Part shown: in pieces, positions 17,495-25,960 of the stretch
Layout of the letters: each line of letters opens with the position of its first letter
Position numbering within the stretch: the first letter of the stretch is position 1
Source of the DNA: Devosia sp. 2618
Lineage (GTDB): Bacteria; Pseudomonadota; Alphaproteobacteria; Rhizobiales; Devosiaceae
NCBI RefSeq assembly: GCF_040546815.1
Contig: NZ_JBEPOO010000001.1
Location: 620,001 to 684,000, forward strand
Length of the DNA stretch: 64,000 nt
Reading direction: 5' to 3'
Position numbers and translations under genes: made by a program
The notes under the pieces: generated by a model
What the model was told of the DNA's origin: nothing
What the model saw: only the letters and a program-made list of their open reading frames with translations
Databases searched by the model: none

Positions 17495-19429
17495 ATGCGC
17501 TTTTCAGATCAGTTTCTCGACGAGATCCGTCAACGCCTGCCGATAACGCAGGTGGTGGGCGAGCACGTGCTTTGGGACAAGCGCAAGAGCCAGCCTGCCA
17601 AGGGCGACATGTGGGCCTGCTGCCCGTTTCACGGCGAGAAGAGCCCGAGCTTTCACGCCGATGACCGGCGCGGCATCTATCACTGCTTTGGCTGTGGTGT
17701 GTCCGGCGATCACTTCCGGTTTTTGACAGAAAAGGCAGGGATGAGCTTTCCCGAGGCCGTCGAAAAACTGGCCGGCATGGCTGGGGTGCCGATGCCGGCA
17801 CGCGACGAGCGGCAGGAAAAGCGCGAGGCCGAACGCAAGAGCCTGATCGACGTCATGGAACTGGCGACGAAGTATTTCGAGGCAGCCCTGCAGCACAATA
17901 TCGGGGCGCGGGCGCGCGGCTATCTGCTCGAGCGCGGCGTGTCCTCGCAGAGCCAGACGCGATTCCGCATCGGCTTTGCTCCCGATAGCCGCAATGGGCT
18001 CAAGGAGCATCTGGCGCAAAACGGCGTGTCGGCGCAGGACATGATCGACACAGGTCTGGTCGCGAGCCGCGAAGGGGATGCGCTGACCTATGATCGGTTC
18101 CGCAACCGCGTGATGTTCCCGATCACCGATTTCCGTGGCCGGGTCATCGCCTTTGGCGGCCGGGCTATGTCTGCAGACGTGCCGGCGAAATATCTCAACT
18201 CGCCCGAGACTGAACTCTTTCACAAACGGCAGACGCTCTATAATGGCCAGACCGCCCGGCAGGCTGCGCGCGATGGCAGCACTGTCGTCGTGGTGGAAGG
18301 CTATCTCGACGTGATCGCTGCGGTCAGCGCTGGCTTTGAGGGTACGGTTGCGCCGCTGGGCACGGCACTGACCGAGGAACATCTGCAGCTGCTGTGGCGC
18401 ATGTCGCCGGACCCGGTGCTATGCTTTGACGGCGACAAGGCCGGGATCAAGGCGGCTGAGCGGACAGCGGACATCGTAATGCCGCACCTCAAGCCCGGCT
18501 TTACGGTGCGGATCGCGACCCTGCCCGAGGGGCAGGACCCTGACGATCTGATCAAGGCGCAGGGCAGGGGCGCCTTTGCCGATGTCATCGACCGGGCGCG
18601 CAGTTTGTCGGATGTGATCTGGAGCATGGAAACCGGCGGATTGGTGCCGGAAACGCCGGAAGCGCGTGCGGCTTTGCAGGCGCGGCTCCGCGAGCGGGCC
18701 AATTCGATCCAGGATAGCTCGGTGCGATTCCACTATTCGCAGGCGTTCGACGAAAAGCTGCGGGCATTCCTTGCGCCCGTGCGACAGAATCGCTTCGAGC
18801 CACGCGGCGGACAGCCGCGCTATGGCCAGAGCGGGGCCTATGGCTATCCCTCTCGGGGCACTCCACGTCTCGTCGTTTCCGACACGTTGCGCAATTCGCG
18901 GCTGTTGAAGCCGGGCACGATGGCGGACGCTACCCCGCGTGAGGCGACGATCATCACCAGCTTGGTGAATCACCCGGCGCTGGTTGACGACAAGTTCGAG
19001 TTGTTGGCCGCTCTGGACTTTGAAACGCCAGCGGCGCAAAAAGTGATGAGCGAAATTTTGAGCCTTGTCGTGCGCCATCACGACATCTCTGCCAATGACC
19101 TCAAATCGGCTCTGGGCATCCGCGGACACGGGCCTGCGCTGGAGCGGATGAGTGATTTGCTCAACCGTCAGGGCGTCTGGCAGATCGGCGCCGAGATCGC
19201 CCTTGTTGATGCCGAGACCGGATTGAGTCACGCGCTGGCCTTGCATAACAAGAAAGTTCAGCTAAATAAGGAACTCAAGGCAGCCGAAGCGGCGCTGGGC
19301 GAAGACCCGAGCGAAGAAACCTTTGAAAGGCTGCGGGACATCAAGAACCAGATTACCACTGTCGATGGCACCGAGGCATTGATCGAAGGATTTGGTTCGT
19401 TATCTGGACGCGCGACTCGCAGTTTTTAG
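17495..19429 (+). CDS. dnaG: DNA primase
   Basis: A 644-residue replicative primase that makes RNA primers at the replication fork. The N-terminal CHC2 zinc finger is complete ('CCPFHGEKSPSFH' and 'YHCFGCGVSGD', residues 42-71), the Toprim core has 'VVVEGYLDVIA' and 'CFDGDKAG' with the metal-binding Glu and Asp residues, and the C-terminal part would bind DnaB helicase. Length is normal for alphaproteobacteria. It is followed 188 bp downstream by rpoD, the usual dnaG-rpoD order, here without rpsU in front. Confidence 0.97.
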   Translation: MRFSDQFLDEIRQRLPITQVVGEHVLWDKRKSQPAKGDMWACCPFHGEKSPSFHADDRRGIYHCFGCGVSGDHFRFLTEKAGMSFPEAVEKLAGMAGVPMPARDERQEKREAERKSLIDVMELATKYFEAALQHNIGARARGYLLERGVSSQSQTRFRIGFAPDSRNGLKEHLAQNGVSAQDMIDTGLVASREGDALTYDRFRNRVMFPITDFRGRVIAFGGRAMSADVPAKYLNSPETELFHKRQTLYNGQTARQAARDGSTVVVVEGYLDVIAAVSAGFEGTVAPLGTALTEEHLQLLWRMSPDPVLCFDGDKAGIKAAERTADIVMPHLKPGFTVRIATLPEGQDPDDLIKAQGRGAFADVIDRARSLSDVIWSMETGGLVPETPEARAALQARLRERANSIQDSSVRFHYSQAFDEKLRAFLAPVRQNRFEPRGGQPRYGQSGAYGYPSRGTPRLVVSDTLRNSRLLKPGTMADATPREATIITSLVNHPALVDDKFELLAALDFETPAAQKVMSEILSLVVRHHDISANDLKSALGIRGHGPALERMSDLLNRQGVWQIGAEIALVDAETGLSHALALHNKKVQLNKELKAAEAALGEDPSEETFERLRDIKNQITTVDGTEALIEGFGSLSGRATRSF

Positions 19430-19617
19430 GGATTTTTCCCTAAGGTCTGTGCGTACGCGCGATTTTGCGTATGACGATATGCGAAACTTTCCAGCCGACG
19501 AACCGATAGCAGCTTCAGGCGTTAACACCTGAGTTACCGTTCCTTTACCTTGCTTTGAGGTGTCACCACTTAAAGCCTTATTCGGGCCCGGGCGCACGGG
19601 AACCGACGGAGTACCAG

Positions 19618-21684
<2,067 letters not shown>

Positions 21685-21740
21685 ATGTTGGTAGGCCCTA
21701 TCCCGCGCATGTCGAGGGGTAGGGCCGGCCACAGTGCCAC

Positions 21741-21772
21741 GACCTCGTGGCGGCTCACCATGAGGTCTAGCG
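21741..21772. repeat. Dispersed palindromic repeat, short copy (hairpin over a start codon region)
   Basis: GACCTCGTGG ... CCATGAGGTC forms a 10-bp stem (one G-T wobble) and is followed by TCTAGCGA(A/G)TGG. The same words occur in the larger inverted pair at 35375-35465. The GAGG of this copy (21762-21765) sits eight bases before the ATG of the DUF2442 gene, so the repeat seems to supply its ribosome-binding site. Confidence 0.65.
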
Positions 21773-21773
21773 A

Positions 21774-22058
21774 ATGGAACGGCTGAAAGTCACCACCATA
21801 AGGGCCATCGTCCCGTTCAAGCTGGCGGTGACATTCTCCGATGGATCGTCCGGCACCTTCAATGCGGCGCCGATGATAGGGGAACGTGGCGAGGGTACCG
21901 AGCCGTTGCGAGACCGGCGTTTCTTTGGCACGGTCGAATTGGCCAACGGCGTGCCGACCTGGCCAAACCACTTCGATCTCTCGCCGGGTTGGCTGCGCGA
22001 GGAAATGGAAAAACGCGGCGAACTGATATTGCCGCTGCCGGTGCGCAAGAGGCGCTGA
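21774..22058 (+). CDS. DUF2442 domain-containing protein
   Basis: This 94-residue protein has the DUF2442 pattern: an early beta hairpin 'FKLAVTFSDGSSGTFNAAPM', the central 'FGTVELANGVPTWPNHFDLSP' and a basic end. Family members are small proteins often found near toxin-like or nitrogen-regulation genes; the function is unknown. No partner toxin is visible here. Its SD overlaps a dispersed palindromic repeat. A 24-bp spacer leads to the HlyU-type gene, so the two may be co-transcribed. Confidence 0.8.
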   Translation: MERLKVTTIRAIVPFKLAVTFSDGSSGTFNAAPMIGERGEGTEPLRDRRFFGTVELANGVPTWPNHFDLSPGWLREEMEKRGELILPLPVRKRR

Positions 22059-22082
22059 CCGCAAGCAAAGAGGAGACGAACC

Positions 22083-22373
22083 ATGTCGTTTTGGAAGAAC
22101 CTGTTCGGTGGTGGTTCGTCGAGCAATGAGCCCGTTGGCGACAAGGTGCTGGGCGAAGAGGGCTATAAGGGCTTTCTGATCAAGGCCATCGAGATGAAGG
22201 CGGGCAGCGAATTGCAGCTTGCCGGAATCATCGAAAAGGATGTCGCTGGCGACCTCAAGACCTATCGCTTCGTCCGCGCCGACCGCATGACCTCACGCGA
22301 CGACCTGACCGCCCTGGCACTGAGCAAGGGCCGGCAAATCATCGACGAGCAGGGCGAAGCGATCTTCCGCTAG
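22083..22373 (+). CDS. HlyU-family protein (PF10115 type)
   Basis: The 96-residue protein starts 'MSFWKNLFGGG', followed by the family core 'EGYKGFLIKAIEMKAGSELQLAGIIEK' (residues 27-53) and 'YRFVRADRMTSRDDLTALAL', matching the HlyU Pfam group. These are annotated as transcriptional regulators by analogy, but the alphaproteobacterial members have not been shown to bind DNA, and the sequence has no obvious helix-turn-helix. AGGAG lies a few bases before the ATG. It is the middle of three small co-directional genes after rpoD. Confidence 0.8.
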   Translation: MSFWKNLFGGGSSSNEPVGDKVLGEEGYKGFLIKAIEMKAGSELQLAGIIEKDVAGDLKTYRFVRADRMTSRDDLTALALSKGRQIIDEQGEAIFR

Positions 22374-22456
22374 TCGCCGCTAAACGTATTTTGGCAAAGC
22401 CAGCGCCTGCGGACCAGAGGTCTGCGGGGCTGGCTTGTCGCACAGGAGTAAGAAAC

Positions 22457-22678
22457 ATGGCCAAAAAGCCAACCGCCCGCAATGAATTCGTGATGTTCGA
22501 CATCGTCTATGAAGACGGCAGCCAGCGCTCCAACCGCAAGGTCGACGCCAACCTGCTGGGTGGCCTCGACGGTGACGAGCCCGCTCGCTCTGCCATCATG
22601 GAGCAGGACCGCGCCATCTCCGAAAAGTCCGGTCTGCCTCCGCTGCAGATCAAGACCATCCGCCGTTCCGGCAAGTAA
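22457..22678 (+). CDS. Small conserved hypothetical protein (73 aa)
   Basis: The protein reads MAKKPTARNEFVMFDIVYEDGSQ..., is soluble and charged, and has the two-strand opening 'FVMFDIVYEDGSQRSNRKV' then a helical middle ('SAIMEQDRAISEKSG') and a basic end. I recognise it as a type common in Hyphomicrobiales, but no function is known. The ATG at 22457 has AGGAG at 22444-22448; the frame stays open upstream to 22391, but that stretch is not coding-like. A strong terminator follows at 22766. Confidence 0.75.
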   Translation: MAKKPTARNEFVMFDIVYEDGSQRSNRKVDANLLGGLDGDEPARSAIMEQDRAISEKSGLPPLQIKTIRRSGK

Positions 22679-22765
22679 TGCTCCGGGCGCTTAGGCCAAA
22701 GTCGGATTCGATTGAGGCTTTCGCTTTGCCAGAAAAAAGATAATGTGTAGATGCACTTCTAAATG

Positions 22766-22789
22766 AAAAGGGCCCGCGAGGGCCCTTTT
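22766..22789. terminator. Bidirectional intrinsic terminator
   Basis: AAAAGGGCCC-GCGA-GGGCCCTTTT is a perfect 10-bp stem with a GCGA tetraloop and T/A flanks on both strands. It separates the 22457-22678 gene (+) from the convergent luciferase-like gene (-). Confidence 0.92.
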
Positions 22790-22796
22790 TGTTGTC

Positions 22797-23840
22797 TTAC
22801 TGTCCGGCCAAGGCCTTATCGACGGCCGGTTTGACCACTGTGCCGTAGAGCTCGATGGCCTTCATGACCTTGTCGTGCGGCAGTGTGCCGACGCTTAATT
22901 GCAGGCCGAAGCGGTCATGCTTGAACCATTCATGCTGCATCAGGATCTTGTCGATGATCTCTTGCGGCGAACCCATGAAGTAGGCGCCGTTTGGCGTTGC
23001 TCCGGCGTCGAACTGGGCGCGCGTGGTGGGTGACCAGCCGCGTTCCTTGCCGATGCGGCTCATGGCGGCGCTGTGGGCCGGGAAGGCGATGTCGCGGGCG
23101 TCCTGGCTGTCGGCGGCAATAAAGCCGTGCGAGGAAATGCCGACGGGCAGCTTGGCGGGATCGCGGCCGACCTTGGTGGCGGTTTCGCGATAGAACTCGA
23201 CCAGTGGCGCGAACTGCTGGGGCTGACCACCGATGATGGCGATCATCAGCGGCAGGCCGTAATAGGCGGCGCGGGCGACCGAGTTTGGCGTGCCACCGAC
23301 AGCAATCCACAGCGGTAGCGGATCCTGGATCGGCTTTGGTAAAATCTCGATGCCAGGGATTGGCTTGGTGTGCGTGCTGCCGGGCCAGGTGACCTTGCCG
23401 CCCTCGCGGATCTTGAGCAGCATTTCGAGCTTTTCCTCGAACAGCGCGTCGTAATCGTTGAGGTCGAGCCCAAACAGCGGGAAGCTTTCGATGAAGGAGC
23501 CGCGACCGGCCATGATTTCGGCGCGGCCATTGCTCAGCAGGTCGAGCGTCGCGAATTGCTGGTAGGTGCGGATCGGGTCTTCCGAGCTTAAGACCGTCAC
23601 GGCCGTGGACAGCCGGATATTCTTGGTGCGCGCGGCGGCGGCAGCCAGAATGGTTACAGGCGCCGAGGCGGTGTAGTCGGGCCGGTGATGCTCGCCGAGG
23701 CCATAAAATGACAGGCCGAGCTGGTCGGCCAGTTCGATTTCCTCGAGCAGGTCCTTTAGGCGATCAGCCGGGCTCTGCAGGCGGTCGCCATTGAGCGGGT
23801 CGGGGGTATTTTCAGCGAAAGAATAGAGGCCAAGTTCCAT
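22797..23840 (-). CDS. LLM-class flavin-dependent oxidoreductase
   Basis: A 347-residue bacterial-luciferase-like TIM-barrel protein. It has the N-terminal 'MELGLYSFAENTPDP', the flavin/active-site 'GLGEHHRPDYTASAPVTIL' (about residues 47-65), the 'RGSFIESFPLFG' phosphate-binding loop and the C-terminal 'GSPQEIIDKI' family mark. These enzymes use FMNH2 or F420; the group beginning this way is usually FMN-linked, and the substrate is unknown. The ATG at 23840 has AGGAG 9 bases upstream and matches relatives; an in-frame start at 23864 lacks this. It is a different subfamily from the enzyme at 50492-51526. Confidence 0.88.
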   Translation of the reverse strand: MELGLYSFAENTPDPLNGDRLQSPADRLKDLLEEIELADQLGLSFYGLGEHHRPDYTASAPVTILAAAAARTKNIRLSTAVTVLSSEDPIRTYQQFATLDLLSNGRAEIMAGRGSFIESFPLFGLDLNDYDALFEEKLEMLLKIREGGKVTWPGSTHTKPIPGIEILPKPIQDPLPLWIAVGGTPNSVARAAYYGLPLMIAIIGGQPQQFAPLVEFYRETATKVGRDPAKLPVGISSHGFIAADSQDARDIAFPAHSAAMSRIGKERGWSPTTRAQFDAGATPNGAYFMGSPQEIIDKILMQHEWFKHDRFGLQLSVGTLPHDKVMKAIELYGTVVKPAVDKALAGQ

Positions 23841-23910
23841 CTGGATAGCTCCTGTTTGGATCACAGATGGCTTGCCGGGCAGATTGGATCAAGAACGCAC
23901 ATGAGTGTAA

Positions 23911-23935
23911 CCGCGCGCCAGAGGCCGGCGCGCGG
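23911..23935. terminator. GC-rich hairpin, possible end of the DUF533 transcript
   Basis: CCGCGCGCC and GGCGCGCGG form a perfect 9-bp stem with a seven-base loop, just downstream of the DUF533 stop codon (23949) on the minus strand. No clear T run follows, so termination is uncertain. Confidence 0.45.
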
Positions 23936-23948
23936 AAGCGTGGTCGTG

Positions 23949-24638
23949 TCAGACGTTGCTGCCCGACGGCGTGTACGCATAGGGGGAGGCGGGCGCAGCG
24001 GCTGGCTCAGGAGCCTTCTCACCCGCTGACTTATGAATTTCGGTGACCAGCTCGGGGGCGAGTTTGAGCTTGCTGGCTAGGGCATCGAGGTAAGCGCGTT
24101 CCGACGCCGTGTCAGCAGTGATGGCGACGAGTGAGGCGGCGTAGATCTCGGCGGCGTGCGCGGAGGTATCGGCGCGGGCGACAACGGCATTGATGTCGAG
24201 CGGCGAGGACAGCTCGTCAAACACCCAAGCCTTTTCTTCGGAGGAAAGCTGCATGGTTTCGAGCTTGCCGAAGATGGCTTCCTTTTCGTCGGCGTCGATG
24301 CGGCCATCGGCCTTGGCGGCGGCGATCATGGCGCGTACCAAAGTCTTGCCGAGTTCTTCCTGGGCGTGACTGTCGCTGGCCGCTGGGATGAACGCGTCCT
24401 GCGCGGGAGCCTGTGGTGCGGCGCCGGACTGGTTGTTCTGATAATTCTGCCAGGCATTGTAGGCGAGGCCACCGACGGCAGCCACGGCACCAATCTTGAC
24501 CGCATTGCCGGCAAGCTTGCCCAATCCGCCGCCGCTCAGCAGCATGCCAGCGGCAAGGCCTGCAGCGCCGGTGATGGCGGTGCGTTTGGTATTGGGGTCG
24601 TTCTGTAGGGCTTTGACGATCTGGTCGATATTGAACAT
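23949..24638 (-). CDS. DUF533/TerB-like tellurite-resistance domain protein
   Basis: The 229-residue protein begins with a short amphipathic region, then a Gly/Ala-rich hydrophobic stretch ('AAGLAAGMLLSGGGLGKLAG', residues 26-45), a linker of Gln/Asn and Ala/Pro, and a C-terminal TerB-like helical domain ('MIAAAKADGRIDADEKEAIFGKL', about 120-142) with the paired-Asp metal site. DUF533 proteins such as YebE are inner-membrane-linked and stress-induced; their role is unknown. The ATG at 24638 is used because the next upstream Met adds Trp/Arg-rich residues. It is followed by a GC hairpin. Confidence 0.87.
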   Translation of the reverse strand: MFNIDQIVKALQNDPNTKRTAITGAAGLAAGMLLSGGGLGKLAGNAVKIGAVAAVGGLAYNAWQNYQNNQSGAAPQAPAQDAFIPAASDSHAQEELGKTLVRAMIAAAKADGRIDADEKEAIFGKLETMQLSSEEKAWVFDELSSPLDINAVVARADTSAHAAEIYAASLVAITADTASERAYLDALASKLKLAPELVTEIHKSAGEKAPEPAAAPASPYAYTPSGSNV

Positions 24639-24708
24639 TGGGTTCCCTCTATGGTCGTCAGCGGAGATGGGGAACGAATTGGGCCAACGCAAGGCGGCCA
24701 CCATAGGT

Positions 24709-24740
24709 AAAGGCCCCGGCTGGGGCGAGCCGGGGCCTTT
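24709..24740 (-). terminator. Intrinsic terminator downstream of the Ala/Pro-rich membrane protein gene
   Basis: AAAGGCCCCGGC and GCCGGGGCCTTT form a perfect 12-bp stem with an eight-base loop. It lies 38 bp past the stop of the 24779-25141 gene and upstream of the DUF533 start, so it ends the former transcript. Confidence 0.85.
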
Positions 24741-24778
24741 ATGCCATCAGAGGGAGGACTGATGGATGGGAAGATTAT

Positions 24779-25141
24779 TTACTGAGCAGCAGGTGCTGCT
24801 GGGGTCACGGGAGCTGGCGTTGCTGCTGGAGCTTCAGTAGTTGGAGCCACAACCGCAGGGGCTTCAGTCAGTGGGGCTGCGTCCATTGCAGGCGCTGCCG
24901 GAGCTTCAGTCATTGGAGCCGGGGTCGCCATTGGCGCAGCCGGGGCTTCAATCGCTGGGGCGCCAGTGCTGACAGCAGGTGTCGTCGGGCCCGAGTTTGC
25001 AGAGAATACAAGATAGCCGATGGCCAGCAGGGCCAGGGCAACAATGATACCGACGAACCAGCCCGTGCCGCTGCTTTCGCGCGTGTACACAGTGCGGTTG
25101 GCATCGTTCGTATAAACGGTATCGCGTTCTGGGGTAGCCAT
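24779..25141 (-). CDS. Single-pass membrane protein with Ala/Pro-rich tail (hypothetical)
   Basis: A 120-residue protein: a polar N-terminus ('RDTVYTNDANRTVYTRES'), one transmembrane helix ('WFVGIIVALALLAIGYLVFSA', residues about 28-48), and a 70-residue tail made of repeats of 'EAPAAP', 'MTEAPAAP' and 'PTTEAPAA'. Such Ala/Pro/Thr tails are extended and probably periplasmic spacers. No function is recognisable. The start at 25141 has GGAGCGAAAT upstream. It stands alone, with its own terminator and with a 169-bp spacer upstream. Confidence 0.65.
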   Translation of the reverse strand: MATPERDTVYTNDANRTVYTRESSGTGWFVGIIVALALLAIGYLVFSANSGPTTPAVSTGAPAIEAPAAPMATPAPMTEAPAAPAMDAAPLTEAPAVVAPTTEAPAATPAPVTPAAPAAQ

Positions 25142-25310
25142 GATTTCGCTCCTTTGTTTCACCGTATGGCTAAGAAACGCGGGCTTTTTGATTTCGTTCC
25201 CAAAGGCGTGATCACGCTATGCGCGAAAAATCGGCAGAGTTTCTTATTGTGCTGTTTCAGGCGCTTGGAAGCCCCGCCGAAGCCTCAAATTTCGGCGGTT
25301 TCGATCACAT

Positions 25311-25826
25311 CTAGAGATCGGGGCTCTTTTCCTTACCCGGTTTTTTCGAAATTTTGTCGATCAGGGCCAAGAACAGCGCCGACAGGATGAAGGTCAGGTG
25401 GAGCAGAGTGTACCACATGATCTGGTTGTCGGTGTATTTCGGCACGTTGAGGAAAATCTGCAGCAGGTGGATCGAGGAGATCGCAACGATGGTCGAGGCG
25501 ACCTTGATCTTGAGCGAGCCGGCGTCGATCTGCCCGAGCCAGTGCACATCGTCATCATTGTCAAAGCGCGACACGAAGTTTTCGTAGCCGGAGATGATGA
25601 CCATGACGACAAGGCTGGCAATCAGCGCGGCGTCGATTAGGGCAAGGATCTTGAGGATGGTTTCGGTCTCGTCGAGATCGAACAGGTGGGAGCCAAAGTC
25701 GAACAGCTTGATGCCGAAGGTGATGGCGTAGAGCGCCAGGGCAATGCCGAGGCCGATATAGAAGGCGACCAGCAGCCAGCGCGACGCCAGGATGATTTTT
25801 TCGACGAAGATTTCCAGCCGCTTCAT
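25311..25826 (-). CDS. YqhA/UPF0114 family inner-membrane protein
   Basis: The 171-residue protein has four membrane segments and the UPF0114 marks 'EKIILASRWLLVAFYIGLG', 'LALIDAALIASLVVMVIISGYENFVSR' and 'LGQIDAGSLKIKVASTIVAISSIHLLQIF'. It matches the TIGR00645 group; the function is unknown, though it co-occurs with stress genes. The ATG at 25826 is used because the sequence upstream (Cys-rich) is not family-like. An upstream GGAGC is present. It is downstream of the ompA-type gene on the same strand, but a terminator at 25916-25942 separates them. Confidence 0.88.
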   Translation of the reverse strand: MKRLEIFVEKIILASRWLLVAFYIGLGIALALYAITFGIKLFDFGSHLFDLDETETILKILALIDAALIASLVVMVIISGYENFVSRFDNDDDVHWLGQIDAGSLKIKVASTIVAISSIHLLQIFLNVPKYTDNQIMWYTLLHLTFILSALFLALIDKISKKPGKEKSPDL

Positions 25827-25915
25827 GGCGTGCTCCAGGGATTTAGAGCAGCACGGATAGCAAGTTCCATGCATCTGGCAAGATGGCTTGCGCGCGGGGC
25901 TGGTGCGACAAAACA

Positions 25916-25942
25916 AAAGGCCGGGCGCTGGGCCCGGCCTTT
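25916..25942 (-). terminator. Intrinsic terminator after the OmpA-type gene
   Basis: AAAGGCCGGGC and GCCCGGCCTTT form an 11-bp stem with a five-base loop, 19 bp beyond the stop codon at 25961. The minus-strand side is followed by TTTTGTTTTG, a good T-rich tail. Confidence 0.88.
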
Positions 25943-25960
25943 CCTGTTCTGGATCGGCGA

